Assembly: GCA_028869095.1 (NCBI GenBank)
Contig: JAGWTE010000004.1
Coordinates: 1 to 36,103, forward strand
Direction of reading: 5' to 3'
Length of the DNA stretch: 36,103 nt
From: Burkholderiales bacterium
Lineage (GTDB): Bacteria; Pseudomonadota; Gammaproteobacteria; Burkholderiales; Burkholderiaceae_C
Part shown: in pieces, positions 16,566 through 25,226 of the stretch
Layout of the letters: each line of letters starts with the position of its first letter
How positions within the stretch are numbered: position 1 is the first letter of the stretch
The notes under the pieces: generated by a model
The model's database searches: none
Seen by the model: the letters and a program-made list of their open reading frames with translations, nothing else
What the model was told of the DNA's origin: nothing
Program-made: the position numbers and the translations under genes

Positions 16566-18733
16566 CGAGCGCCACCCACGGCTTGCATGGCCGGCTTGCT
16601 GTGCAGGCGGCGCATGTCTTCCACGATGCCTTGTTGCGAGCTGATGCTCAGGTCAATCACCTCGCGCGCCTGGGCCACGTAGTAGGCCAGCTGTTCGTCG
16701 CTGCGCGTCATCGATTGCTGGATGGCGCCTTCCATGCGCTGCAGGCTGTCGATCAGCTTCTCGTTGGTCGCGTTGAACAGCTGGACGCCATGGCTGAAGG
16801 ACTCGCCCAGGCTGGCCAACTCCACGGCGCTGCTGGTCACGTGCGCGGCCACGTCGGCCACCTTGCCGGCTTGTGCGCTCAGCGATTCAGACAACTGGCT
16901 GCCCGCCTTGTCCAGCACCTGGGCAGCCGAGTTGACCATCGATTCAATCATCGCCTGCTGCTGGCCCGAAGCCTGGTTGATGGTCTGCAGCAAGGCACTC
17001 ATCTGCGCCATCATCGCCGTGCGCTCTTCCAGCGCGAGGTTGTCACGCGTGGTCAGCTGGCTCATTTCCTGGCGCAATTGCGTGATCACGGCCGCCGCAG
17101 CTTGGGGCACCTCGGCGGCGGTCTGCAGCAAGCGGGTCAAGGGGGTTTCCAGGGCCGATCCCAAGGCTGCCAAATGGCCCGCCACGGCGGCTTGCAACTC
17201 ATCCAATCGGTTCACGGCAGCCTGGCCCCGTGCGGCCTCCTCGTCTCGCAGCGCATTCAGTTCGGTACGCCACACGCTGGCCAGTTGGTCCATACGCTCG
17301 CCTTGGGATTGAATCCACGCGGACTCGGTCTCCATGCGCGAACGAATCAAGGCCTCAGACTGGTTCACCAATTGGGTCACGTCGCTCAAGGTCTGGCTGA
17401 CGTGTTCGCTGGCTTGTTCTGTGATCTGGCCGGCGGTGCTCTCCAAGGTCTGGCAGATCGCTTGCTGTTGCGCCATGGTCTGTGCACCCACTTGCTGCCA
17501 CTCCGTCGACAGCTGGGCGGCCATCTCACGCAGGGACTGCGTCCAGGCTGCCATGCGCTGGCGATCCGCCTCGGCCTGATCGGTTTGCGATCGGTTCGCG
17601 GTCTCGTTGATCGATGCCAACACCGCGTTGGAGCGCTGCTCGAACACCTCGGTGAACGACTTCAAGGCACGCTCGACCCCGTCCACCAATTGGGTGCTGC
17701 TTTGCGTGTGGGTCTGCAGCGCCGTCATCCACGTGTCGGACACCGTGCGTGCGGTGGACTCAAACTGCGACGACAAGCCCGTCAATTGGGTTTGCGTGGT
17801 GTCGATCAGGCGCTGGTGGCTGCGTTGCGACTCTTGCGCGATCTCGACCATCGCCGACGCCACCACGGGCTGGATGCTCTCACCCGCTGCTTTGGCGCTG
17901 GCGGTCAGGCTGTCTTTCAAAGACTTCCCAACCGTGTCAGACAGCTCGGTATAAGCCACCGACACATCGCGGTGGAACTGCGCTTGCTGCCCCAGCAACT
18001 GCTGATTCAACTGATCGCTGCGGCGCTCCAGCCCATCCATCATGGCCTGCAGCTTGTTGACGACCTCGGGCAGGGCATGGGCTTGCTGTTGCAGCGCCTT
18101 GAAGGTCTCCTGGCGTTGATGGGTCAGGGACAAGGGGCGGAACACCGTGGCAATGCGGGTGTCCAGCTGACGGGCCACATCCACCCGCTCACGGCGGCTG
18201 ATGGCCGAGATCAAACCCAGCATGGCGGACGCGGCCACACCGGCCACCGAGGTGCCAAACGACAAGCCCAAGCCTTTGATAGGCGCGGCCAAGGCCGAGC
18301 GAATGGCTTGCAGATCCGACGAGCCTTCCAGCGCGAACACCGCGCCCTTGAAGGTCACCACCATGCCCAAGAAAGTGCCCAGCATGCCCAGCATGACCAA
18401 GAGCCCCACCAGGTAGGGCGTCAACGCCGGACCGGGCAAAGCCACGCGCTCCCCCTCAATGCGCAGCCGCACCGGATTTTGCAATGAAGGATGCAAGCGC
18501 TGCAACCAGGTGCCGAATTCGGTCAAGGGCTGCGGGATGTCGGCCAGCGCATCCACCAAGGTCGCGGTGGCCGCACGAAACTGCTTGAGCTCCAAGGCAC
18601 CCAGCAAGTAGACAGCGGCGATCAGCGCCGTCATGGTCAAGGCCAACCAGCTGACGCCGACAAAGCCCACGCCCACCCAAACCACGGCCAACAAGCCCAT
18701 CGCAAAGGCCACAGCAAAAACGATTCTGTTCAT
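16562..18733 (-). CDS. DUF802 protein: MotA/TolQ/ZorA-like membrane part with a long coiled-coil tail
   Basis: 723 aa. There are two N-terminal TM helices (~1-22 and ~25-47), a cytosolic loop, then TM3 (~105-128, MLGMLGTFLGMVVTF) and TM4 (~152-178, GLSFGTSVAGVAASAMLGL). This is the arrangement and glycine/threonine pattern of MotA, TolQ and ExbB. The remaining ~530 residues form a Gln/Ser/Ala-rich helical coiled-coil tail that resembles methyl-accepting proteins but lacks their signalling hairpin. DUF802 repeats fall in this tail. Zorya ZorA has the same layout of a MotA-like base with a long tail. The start overlaps the DUF3348 stop and the stop overlaps the OmpA-gene start, both as ATGA. 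No methylesterase or chemotaxis gene is near. Confidence 0.85.
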   Translation of the reverse strand: MNRIVFAVAFAMGLLAVVWVGVGFVGVSWLALTMTALIAAVYLLGALELKQFRAATATLVDALADIPQPLTEFGTWLQRLHPSLQNPVRLRIEGERVALPGPALTPYLVGLLVMLGMLGTFLGMVVTFKGAVFALEGSSDLQAIRSALAAPIKGLGLSFGTSVAGVAASAMLGLISAISRRERVDVARQLDTRIATVFRPLSLTHQRQETFKALQQQAHALPEVVNKLQAMMDGLERRSDQLNQQLLGQQAQFHRDVSVAYTELSDTVGKSLKDSLTASAKAAGESIQPVVASAMVEIAQESQRSHQRLIDTTQTQLTGLSSQFESTARTVSDTWMTALQTHTQSSTQLVDGVERALKSFTEVFEQRSNAVLASINETANRSQTDQAEADRQRMAAWTQSLREMAAQLSTEWQQVGAQTMAQQQAICQTLESTAGQITEQASEHVSQTLSDVTQLVNQSEALIRSRMETESAWIQSQGERMDQLASVWRTELNALRDEEAARGQAAVNRLDELQAAVAGHLAALGSALETPLTRLLQTAAEVPQAAAAVITQLRQEMSQLTTRDNLALEERTAMMAQMSALLQTINQASGQQQAMIESMVNSAAQVLDKAGSQLSESLSAQAGKVADVAAHVTSSAVELASLGESFSHGVQLFNATNEKLIDSLQRMEGAIQQSMTRSDEQLAYYVAQAREVIDLSISSQQGIVEDMRRLHSKPAMQAVGGAR

Positions 18734-19407
18734 GGGTGCTTCTTAACCTCGTTGCTCAATGCCTCGATCAACCCCAAGACGGGTTGCAATCGAACGTCCA
18801 CTTCTGCCACCAACATCCCCTGCCACTCCTTGCGAAAGGTGTCCAACCAGCCAGGCTGGTCCGCCTTGCGCAAGGCCTCAAACCGCCGCTCCAGGAACAC
18901 CGGCACGGAGGCCATCAGCTTTTGCTCACGCGCGCCCAACATCTGCTCCATCAAGGCGTCCAGTGCGGCCAGTTGCCGCAACGGCGTCGAGACCCGAGAC
19001 AGCACTTGCCGAACCTGGGACCGCAGTGGCGCCACCTTCGATTCGATCTGGCGCTGCTGCTCCTGATGGCGCTGGTAGTACGCCGCGTACTCGGCCGCTC
19101 TTTCACCATCTGGTTCAGTGGGCATCAAGGGCAGACTGGCCTTGACGGTCTTCACCAGGCCGGATCGCACATGCTGAAATTCAGCCTCCACCGCCGCCAA
19201 GTTGGCTGACAGTCCCTGCCCAGGTCGTTGCGGCGCAAACGTCTGGATGGACTGCAAGGCCGCATCCAGGCGGACGGTGCCGACGGCGTCCAGCCACAAG
19301 CCCAATCGCTCCGCCACGTCCTGTTTGGAGGACTCCACCTCGACGCTGGTCAAATCACTGAGCAAACGGACAAGTTTTGAACGGCTGATGTTCCGGTGCA
19401 GATTCAT
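18730..19407 (-). CDS. DUF3348 family protein
   Basis: 225 aa, soluble and mostly helical with no signal peptide. It begins MNLHRNISRSKLVRLLSDL, has a segment with AAEYAAYYQRHQEQQRQIE, and a C-terminal region with PVFLERRFEALR and GWLDTFRKEWQGML. I recognise it as DUF3348, a family of unknown role tied to DUF802 operons in Burkholderiales. It is the first gene of the four-gene operon and overlaps DUF802 by ATGA. There is no Shine-Dalgarno; instead a stem-loop ends five bases before the ATG. It follows regA by 56 bp on the same strand, so read-through from the cyo-reg operon is possible. Confidence 0.85.
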   Translation of the reverse strand: MNLHRNISRSKLVRLLSDLTSVEVESSKQDVAERLGLWLDAVGTVRLDAALQSIQTFAPQRPGQGLSANLAAVEAEFQHVRSGLVKTVKASLPLMPTEPDGERAAEYAAYYQRHQEQQRQIESKVAPLRSQVRQVLSRVSTPLRQLAALDALMEQMLGAREQKLMASVPVFLERRFEALRKADQPGWLDTFRKEWQGMLVAEVDVRLQPVLGLIEALSNEVKKHP

Positions 19408-19412
19408 GAAAT

Positions 19413-19431
19413 GGGGCCGACAAGGGGCCCC
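19413..19431 (-). terminator. Stem-loop between regA and the DUF3348 gene
   Basis: On the minus strand GGGGCC-CCTTGTC-GGCCCC forms a 6-bp GC stem followed by ATTTC and then the DUF3348 ATG. It could terminate the cyo-reg transcript, or, if transcribed, hide the ribosome site of DUF3348. The T-run is too short to decide. Confidence 0.45.
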
Positions 19432-19463
19432 GATTCTATCAACCTGCCGTCAGCCCCCGCCCC

Positions 19464-20000
19464 TCACTTCACCCGCTGCTTTTCCAGCTTGCGGGCCAGG
19501 GTCCGGCGGTGCATGCCCAGGCGCCGGGCGGTCTCGGAGATGTTGAAGCCCGTCTCGGCCAAGGTTTCGTGGATGCGCTCCCACTCCAGGGTCTTGATGG
19601 AGGTGGTCCGCTCGGTCAACTCCACATCCGTGTCGCCCTCCACTTTGGAGAACGCCTCTTCGATGTCGTCCGTGTTGGCGGGCTTGGCCAGGTAATGGCG
19701 CGCCCCCAGTTTGATCGCTTCGACCGCCGTGGAGATGCTGGCATAGCCCGTCAGCACCACGATCACCATGTGCGGGTCGTGCGCATGCAAGTCTTGCACG
19801 CAGGCCAAGCCCGAATCGCCCCCCGCCAGCTTCAAGTCCACCACGGCATAGCCCGGCCGGTGCGTTTGCAGCAGCGCTTTGACCTCGGCCAGGCTGGCCG
19901 CCCGCAGCACGGCGTAGCCGCGGCGTTCGAACGAGCGCGACAGGGTGCGAGCAAAGGCCTCGTCGTCTTCGACAATGAGCAATTGGCGTGGGGCTTCCAT
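19464..20000 (-). CDS. regA: Redox response regulator, RegA/PrrA/ActR family
   Basis: A 178-aa two-domain regulator. The receiver has acidic EDD at 11-13, the phospho-acceptor Asp55 (YAVVDLKL), and the LAKPAN lysine. A short linker leads to a Fis-type helix-turn-helix (ISETARRLGMHRRTLARKL) that is nearly invariant in RegA/PrrA/ActR/RoxR proteins. It is the cognate partner of RegB, whose gene lies 6 bp upstream, and probably controls respiratory and redox genes. Its presence at the end of the cyo operon suggests feedback on the oxidase. Full length; no missing residues. Confidence 0.92.
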   Translation of the reverse strand: MEAPRQLLIVEDDEAFARTLSRSFERRGYAVLRAASLAEVKALLQTHRPGYAVVDLKLAGGDSGLACVQDLHAHDPHMVIVVLTGYASISTAVEAIKLGARHYLAKPANTDDIEEAFSKVEGDTDVELTERTTSIKTLEWERIHETLAETGFNISETARRLGMHRRTLARKLEKQRVK

Positions 20001-20006
20001 GGGTCG

Positions 20007-21338
20007 CTATTCTGAGGTCATCAAAGAAGCTAGGGGCAAGGTGATGACCACTTCCGCACCGCCATAGGGCCGGTTCATGGCTTCAATGCGCCCGCCCAAG
20101 GTCCGCGCCACGTTCACCGACAAGAACAGGCCCAAGCCACCACCGGTTCGTCCCTTGCTGGACTCATACGGCTTGCCAAACCGCTGCAACATCTCAGGTG
20201 TGAAGCCCGGCCCTTCGTCCTGCACACGCAGCGTCAGCGTGTCGTCCTGGCAGCTGGCAATGATGCGCACCCGCCCTTGCGGCGAGGCCTCCAGCGCGTT
20301 GTCCAGCACGTTGTCGATCATTTGCTTGAGGGCGGTGTCAGAAATGAAGGGCACATCGGCCAGGTGTTCGCGATCAAACTCCAAGACCTTGACCGGGCGC
20401 GTCTGGCGCCAGTTGTCCACCAAGTCATCCAGGAAGTCGTGCAGCGTGGTGACCTCGGGGGCCTCGCCCCGGGTTTCGCCCGCCGATTGCAAGATGCCGG
20501 TGACGATGGCCTTGCAGCGGCTGACCTGCACCTGCATTTGCTCGATCTCTTCACGCAATTCGGGCTCGGCCGCAAAGGGCGTCATGCGGGCCCAGTCACC
20601 CAGGATCACCGACAAGGTCGCCAAGGGCGTGCCCAACTCGTGAGCCGCCCCCGAGGCCAGCAAGCCCATGCGGACGATGTGTTCTTCTTCTGCCGCGCGC
20701 TGGCGCAGGTCGGCCAGCCGCGCATCACGTTGGCGCAGGTTGCGGCCAATGCGCCCGATGAAAATCACCAGCAAGGACGCGTTGATCAGGAAGCAGGCCA
20801 GCAGCCCTCCCACATAGTGCGCCGATGGCGTGGGGCCGACCGCCTCGGGCAAGGCCAGCGGGTGATGCCATTGCGTGAGCGCCACGAAGCACAGGCTGGT
20901 CACCACCACCATGGCCCAGGTGTAGCGGGGCACCAGCAAGACCGAGCCCACGGCCACCTGCAAGAGGTAGAGGTAAATGAAGGGGTTGGCGCTGCCACCC
21001 GAGTAGTAAAGCTGCCCCGTCAGCACGGCCACATCCACCAGCAGGCCGGCAAACAACTCGCCATTGCTGACCGGCAAGGCCAGTCGGTAGCGCAGCCAGC
21101 TCGCCACGTTGAACACCGCCAGCACTGCCAACAAGGTGACCATTTCAACCAGCGGCAGGGGCACGTCCAGCAAGAACTCGACGATCAGGATCGTGAGCAA
21201 TTGGCCCCCCACCGCCAACCAGCGCATCTGGATCAACTGCAGCAGGTTGTTGCTGTGCGCCAGGCGCTCGGGCACCAGGGCGACCTCGCCCAAAGGATGG
21301 AGCTGAGCGCCAGGATCAGTGTCGCGCTGGCTCGGCAT
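20007..21338 (-). CDS. regB: Redox sensor histidine kinase, RegB/PrrB family
   Basis: 443 aa from ATG 21338. Six TM helices fill the first ~210 residues, with the GGSANPF heptapeptide matching the known ubiquinone-binding GGxxNPF of RegB. The H-box is GLLASGAAHELGTPLATL, and about 42 residues later SRCKAI supplies the cysteine that matches the redox-active Cys265 of Rhodobacter RegB. The ATPase domain has N and G boxes (DNVLDNALEAS, DEGPGF, GGGLGLFLS). ATG 21338 is preferred over the start at 21404, which lies in the SURF1 gene; it still overlaps that gene by 23 bp. The kinase thus reads the quinone pool used by the ubiquinol oxidase encoded upstream in the same operon. Confidence 0.92.
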   Translation of the reverse strand: MPSQRDTDPGAQLHPLGEVALVPERLAHSNNLLQLIQMRWLAVGGQLLTILIVEFLLDVPLPLVEMVTLLAVLAVFNVASWLRYRLALPVSNGELFAGLLVDVAVLTGQLYYSGGSANPFIYLYLLQVAVGSVLLVPRYTWAMVVVTSLCFVALTQWHHPLALPEAVGPTPSAHYVGGLLACFLINASLLVIFIGRIGRNLRQRDARLADLRQRAAEEEHIVRMGLLASGAAHELGTPLATLSVILGDWARMTPFAAEPELREEIEQMQVQVSRCKAIVTGILQSAGETRGEAPEVTTLHDFLDDLVDNWRQTRPVKVLEFDREHLADVPFISDTALKQMIDNVLDNALEASPQGRVRIIASCQDDTLTLRVQDEGPGFTPEMLQRFGKPYESSKGRTGGGLGLFLSVNVARTLGGRIEAMNRPYGGAEVVITLPLASLMTSE

Positions 21339-22137
21339 GGCTTGCGCGTTTGTCAGCAAGGCGACGCAGACGCCGCTCGTCGGCCACCACATAACCCAGC
21401 GCACCGGCCGTCATCGCGGCCAAGGCGAACCAGGTCAGGGCATAGACCAGATGGTTGTTCGTGAAACGCAGAACCGTCAGGCCCGGCCGAGGCCATGTGG
21501 GGGTCACAGTGGAAGCAGGACGGGACGCCGGCTGATCGGGCGCGGCCACATCGATGAAATAAGGCGCCACCGGCTGGCCGGCCAGGCCTTGTGCCGCCGC
21601 CATGGCCAGCACATCGCGCGAATACCAACGGCCCTGTGTGCCGTCGTTCTTTTGCAAGGCACTGCCACCGGGCTCGGACCAGCGCAGCAGGCCAACCACG
21701 GTCTGCTCACCCGTGGGCTCCGTGGCGCGCCGTTTGGATGGCTCGCGCCATTCGGGCGGCACAAAGCCCCGATTGACCCACACCCAAAAACCTTGCTCGG
21801 TGCGCAGCGGTGTCAGCACCCAGTAGCCCCCCCCCAGTTCGGTACTGGCCCGCACCAGGGTTTCCTGATCATGCGCGAACTGGCCACGCACGCTCAGGCG
21901 CCGGTATTCGTCGGCCTCGCGTTTCAGCGACATCCACGCCGCCGGCCCGGGCCCCATCGCGGGGGCGCCATGCACATTGCGTTCGACCTGCGCGATGAGC
22001 GCTTCCTTCCAGGCCAGGCGCTTGACTTGCCAGATGCCCAAGGACGTGAAAGCCGCAAAAGCCGCAGCGGCCGCGATGAACATCGCGGCCAGCGTGCGGC
22101 TAGAACGAGGGGTGTGCGGGTGTGTGGTCAGGGTCAA
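21316..22137 (-). CDS. SURF1 family protein (oxidase assembly factor)
   Basis: About 273 aa with an N-terminal TM (AAMFIAAAAAFAAFTSLGIW), then the SURF1 signature QVKRLAWKEALI, a periplasmic domain with EYRRLSVRG and VWVNRGFVPP, and a C-terminal TM (YALTWFALAAMTAGALGYVV). SURF1 proteins aid haem insertion or assembly of haem-copper oxidases. The ORF-track start is a TTG whose TTGA overlaps the cyoD stop, consistent with translational coupling; ATG 22083 is the next choice and would trim the N-terminus to the TM. It stands where cyoE often follows cyoD, and no cyoE is visible here. Confidence 0.9.
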   Translation of the reverse strand: MTLTTHPHTPRSSRTLAAMFIAAAAAFAAFTSLGIWQVKRLAWKEALIAQVERNVHGAPAMGPGPAAWMSLKREADEYRRLSVRGQFAHDQETLVRASTELGGGYWVLTPLRTEQGFWVWVNRGFVPPEWREPSKRRATEPTGEQTVVGLLRWSEPGGSALQKNDGTQGRWYSRDVLAMAAAQGLAGQPVAPYFIDVAAPDQPASRPASTVTPTWPRPGLTVLRFTNNHLVYALTWFALAAMTAGALGYVVADERRLRRLADKRASHAEPARH

Positions 22138-22508
22138 GGCATGTTGCGCATGGCCTGAGGATCCATGCTGGGCATCATGTTGGTGTTGAGATGGTAGAGC
22201 ACCCAGATCGAACCCGACAACATGATCACCACCAGCGCCGTGGTGAAGACCATGGCCAGCAGCGACCAGCCACCTTCCACCTTGGCATTCAAGTGCAGGA
22301 AGTAGACCATGTGCACCACCATCTGCACGGCAGCAAAGCCCAGGATCACAAAGGCCGTCAGTTTTGACGAAGGCAAGACCTTGCCCATCACCAACCAGAA
22401 GGGAATGGCCGTCAGGACCACGGACAGGATGAAACCGGTCAAATAGCCCTTGTAAGAGGCGTGGTAGCCGCCCTCTTCTTCGTGGTGATTGTGTTGATCG
22501 TGACTCAT
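22134..22508 (-). CDS. cyoD: Cytochrome o ubiquinol oxidase subunit IV
   Basis: 124 aa with a His-rich N-terminus ([16 protein letters not shown]) and three TM helices ([56 protein letters not shown]). The [14 protein letters not shown] segment and HxxYFLHL are typical of CyoD. Its ATG overlaps the cyoC stop (ATGA). The ORF-track entry to 23036 is simply an upstream in-frame extension through cyoC. Subunit IV is non-catalytic and helps assemble the oxidase. Confidence 0.95.
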   Translation of the reverse strand: MSHDQHNHHEEEGGYHASYKGYLTGFILSVVLTAIPFWLVMGKVLPSSKLTAFVILGFAAVQMVVHMVYFLHLNAKVEGGWSLLAMVFTTALVVIMLSGSIWVLYHLNTNMMPSMDPQAMRNMP

Positions 22509-23143
22509 GGCAAAACGCCCATCAGGTAGACAAAAGTGAACACACCGATCCAGACCAGATCGAGGAAGTGCCAGAACATGGACAGGCACATCAGGCGGCG
22601 TTTGTTTTCTGCGGTCAAGCCCAGCTTGGAGACCTGCAACATCAACGTGATCAGCCAGATCGAGCCAAAGGTGACGTGCAGGCCGTGCGTGCCGACCAGG
22701 GTGAAGAAGGCCGACAGGAAGCCGCTGCGCCAAGGGCCGGCACCTTCGTGGATCAGGTGTGCAAACTCGGTCAATTCCAGGCTCAAAAAACCCAGGCCGA
22801 ACAAGCCGGTGATGGCCAGCCAGCCCAGCACGCCCTTTTTGCTGCCGTTTTGCATCGCGATCATGGCAAAGCCATAGGTGATCGACGAGAACAGCAGCAA
22901 GGCCGTGTTGACCGCCACGATGGGCAGCTCGAACAAATCCGCCCCCGAAGGGCCGGCCGCGTAGCTGCGACCCAGCACGGCGTACACGGCAAAGAGCACC
23001 GCGAACATCAGGCAGTCGCTCATCAGGTAGAGCCAAAAGCCCAGGAGCGTGCCTTGTTGTGGATGATGGTCGCCGTTGTCAAAGAAGACCGGCGCACCGT
23101 TGGCGGACGTGAAGGCCGCAGTGTGTGTAGAAGCGTTAGCCAT
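22505..23143 (-). CDS. cyoC: Cytochrome o ubiquinol oxidase subunit III
   Basis: 212 aa, five TM helices. Characteristic stretches are [20 protein letters not shown] in the first [21 protein letters not shown], and [14 protein letters not shown] near the fourth TM, followed by [22 protein letters not shown] 23143 (MANAST) is preferred over the TTG at 23155. It starts 24 bp after cyoB and overlaps cyoD by 4 nt. Confidence 0.95.
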   Translation of the reverse strand: MANASTHTAAFTSANGAPVFFDNGDHHPQQGTLLGFWLYLMSDCLMFAVLFAVYAVLGRSYAAGPSGADLFELPIVAVNTALLLFSSITYGFAMIAMQNGSKKGVLGWLAITGLFGLGFLSLELTEFAHLIHEGAGPWRSGFLSAFFTLVGTHGLHVTFGSIWLITLMLQVSKLGLTAENKRRLMCLSMFWHFLDLVWIGVFTFVYLMGVLP

Positions 23144-23167
23144 GATGTTTACCAAAACCTCCGACGA

Positions 23168-25168
23168 TCAGGCTGCCGTAGCCAGGTGCGACGGGTCGCG
23201 AGCGTGCTCGCTGCGCGCCACCTCGTCTGCCGGGATGTAGAAGTCACGGTCGTAGTTGAACGTGTGCACGATGACGGCGATCACGACGGCCGCAAAGCCC
23301 AGTGCCGAGAACAACCACATGTGCCAGATCAGCGCAAAGCCCATGGCCGTGGCCAGCATCGCGATCACGAAACCAGCAGCCGTGTTTTTGGGCATGTGGA
23401 TGGGCTTGAAGCCCACCATCGGGCGCTGCGCGCCGCGTTGCTTCATGTCGTGCCAGGCATCGTTGTCATGCACGATGGGCGTGAACGCGAAGTTGTAGTC
23501 AGGTGGCGGCGAAGCGGTGGACCACTCCAGCGTACGGCCATTCCAGATGTCGCCCGTTTCGTCACGCAGTTGATCACGCTTGAGGTAGCTGACCAGCAAC
23601 TGCACGCCAAAGGCGGCAATGCCCAAAGCCACGATGCCCGCGCCCACCGCCGCGATCTGGAACCAGATCTGCAAAGAAGGATCGTCAAAGTGGTTCATGC
23701 GACGGGTGATGCCCATCAAGCCCAGCACATACAGCGGTGTGAAGGCCACCCAGAAGCCGATGAACCAGCACCAGAACGAGACCTTGCCCCAGAAGGCGTC
23801 CAGGCGATAGCCGAAGGCCTTGGGGAACCAGAAGTTGATGCCGGCAAACAGGCCAAACACCACGCCCCCAATGATCACATTGTGGAAGTGAGCGATCAGG
23901 AACAGGCTGTTGTGCAGCACGAAGTCCGCAGCCGGCACAGCCAGCAGCACGCCGGTCATACCACCGATGGCGAAGGTCACCATGAAGCCCACGGTCCACA
24001 GCATCGGCACTTCAAACTTGATGCGGCCACGGTACATCGTGAACAGCCAGTTGAAGATCTTGGCGCCGGTCGGGATCGAGATGATCATCGTCGTGATGCC
24101 GAAGAAGGAGTTGACGCTGGCGCCTGACCCCATGGTGAAGAAATGGTGCAGCCACACCAGGTAGGACAAGATCGTGATCACGACCGTGGCATAAACCATC
24201 GAGGCATACCCAAACAGCTTCTTGCCGCTGAACGTGGAGACCACTTCAGAAAAGATGCCAAACACGGGCAGCACCAGGATGTAGACCTCAGGGTGGCCCC
24301 AGATCCAGATCAGGTTCACGTACAACATGGGGTTGCCGCCCAGGTCGTTGGTGAAGAAGTTGGTGCCCAGGTAACGGTCTGCCGTCAACAGGGCCAGGGT
24401 CGCGGCCAGCACAGGGAAGGTCGCGACGATCAGCACGTTGGTGCACAGCGAGGTCCAGGTGAAGACGGGCATCTTCATCATGGTCATGCCCGGCGCACGC
24501 ATCTTGATGATGGTGGCGATCAGGTTGATGCCCGACAGCGTGGTCCCCACCCCCGCTATCTGCAGCGACCACAGGTAGTAGTCCACCCCCACATCCGGGC
24601 TTTGCATCAAGCCCGACAGCGGTGGGTAAGCCAGCCAGCCGGTCTTGGCGAATTCGCCGATGAACAGGGACACCATCACCAGGCCGGCGCCACCCGCCGT
24701 CATCCAGAAGCTGAAGTTGTTCAGGAAGGGAAAGGCCACGTCGCGCGCGCCGATCTGCAGCGGCACCACGTAGTTCATGAAGCCCGTCACCAAAGGCATG
24801 GCGACGAAGAAGATCATGATCACGCCGTGGGCGGTGAAGACCTGGTCAAAGTGATGCGGCGGCAAAAAGCCGGCGTTGTCGCCAAAGGCCATGGCTTGCT
24901 GGGCACGCATCATCACCGCGTCAGCAAAGCCGCGCAGCAACATGACCAGACCCATCACGATGTACATGATGCCGATCTTCTTGTGGTCGATGCTGCAGAT
25001 CCAGTCGCGCCACAGGGGGCCCCACAGGCGCATCTTGGTGAGCAAGGCCAACAAGCCTGCGCCACCCAGTGCCACTGCGGCAAAGGTGGCGACCAGGATC
25101 GGCTCGTGGTACGGGATCGCCTCAAGGCTGAGGCGTCCGAAGATCAATTGACTGAGTTCGGGGGACAT
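23168..25168 (-). CDS. cyoB: Cytochrome o ubiquinol oxidase subunit I
   Basis: The 666-aa catalytic subunit of the quinol-oxidising haem-copper (bo-type) terminal oxidase, pumping protons in the inner membrane. Visible hallmarks: AHGVIMIFF (low-spin haem His), [12 protein letters not shown] (Cu ligand His and crosslinked Tyr), LHHFFTMG (two Cu-B histidines) and [10 protein letters not shown] (haem ligands). [12 protein letters not shown] supplies the Arg/Asp linked to ubiquinol binding in E. coli CyoB, and the CuA-site partner subunit lacks copper ligands, confirming a quinol rather than cytochrome c oxidase. Length matches E. coli (663 aa). It lies 58 bp after cyoA. Confidence 0.97.
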   Translation of the reverse strand: MSPELSQLIFGRLSLEAIPYHEPILVATFAAVALGGAGLLALLTKMRLWGPLWRDWICSIDHKKIGIMYIVMGLVMLLRGFADAVMMRAQQAMAFGDNAGFLPPHHFDQVFTAHGVIMIFFVAMPLVTGFMNYVVPLQIGARDVAFPFLNNFSFWMTAGGAGLVMVSLFIGEFAKTGWLAYPPLSGLMQSPDVGVDYYLWSLQIAGVGTTLSGINLIATIIKMRAPGMTMMKMPVFTWTSLCTNVLIVATFPVLAATLALLTADRYLGTNFFTNDLGGNPMLYVNLIWIWGHPEVYILVLPVFGIFSEVVSTFSGKKLFGYASMVYATVVITILSYLVWLHHFFTMGSGASVNSFFGITTMIISIPTGAKIFNWLFTMYRGRIKFEVPMLWTVGFMVTFAIGGMTGVLLAVPAADFVLHNSLFLIAHFHNVIIGGVVFGLFAGINFWFPKAFGYRLDAFWGKVSFWCWFIGFWVAFTPLYVLGLMGITRRMNHFDDPSLQIWFQIAAVGAGIVALGIAAFGVQLLVSYLKRDQLRDETGDIWNGRTLEWSTASPPPDYNFAFTPIVHDNDAWHDMKQRGAQRPMVGFKPIHMPKNTAAGFVIAMLATAMGFALIWHMWLFSALGFAAVVIAVIVHTFNYDRDFYIPADEVARSEHARDPSHLATAA

Positions 25169-25226
25169 CTTCGATCTCGTAAAGGCGTGATGCGCGACCC
25201 AAGCGGGTCACGCGGGATTCGTTGGA

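Noticed and set aside
16583-18487. 634-aa ORF antisense to the DUF802 gene
   Set aside because: Leu/Arg/His/Gln-rich mirror of the coiled-coil codons; no start signal or domain.
15296-19407. Calling this operon a Zorya defence system
   Set aside because: Only the ZorA/ZorB-like pair layout is present; no helicase or nuclease (ZorC/D/E) gene is adjacent and the companion genes are DUF3348 and DUF2894.
22568-24127. 519-aa ORF antisense to cyoC/cyoB
   Set aside because: Crosses two real genes on the other strand and shows shadow composition rich in His, Gln and Arg.
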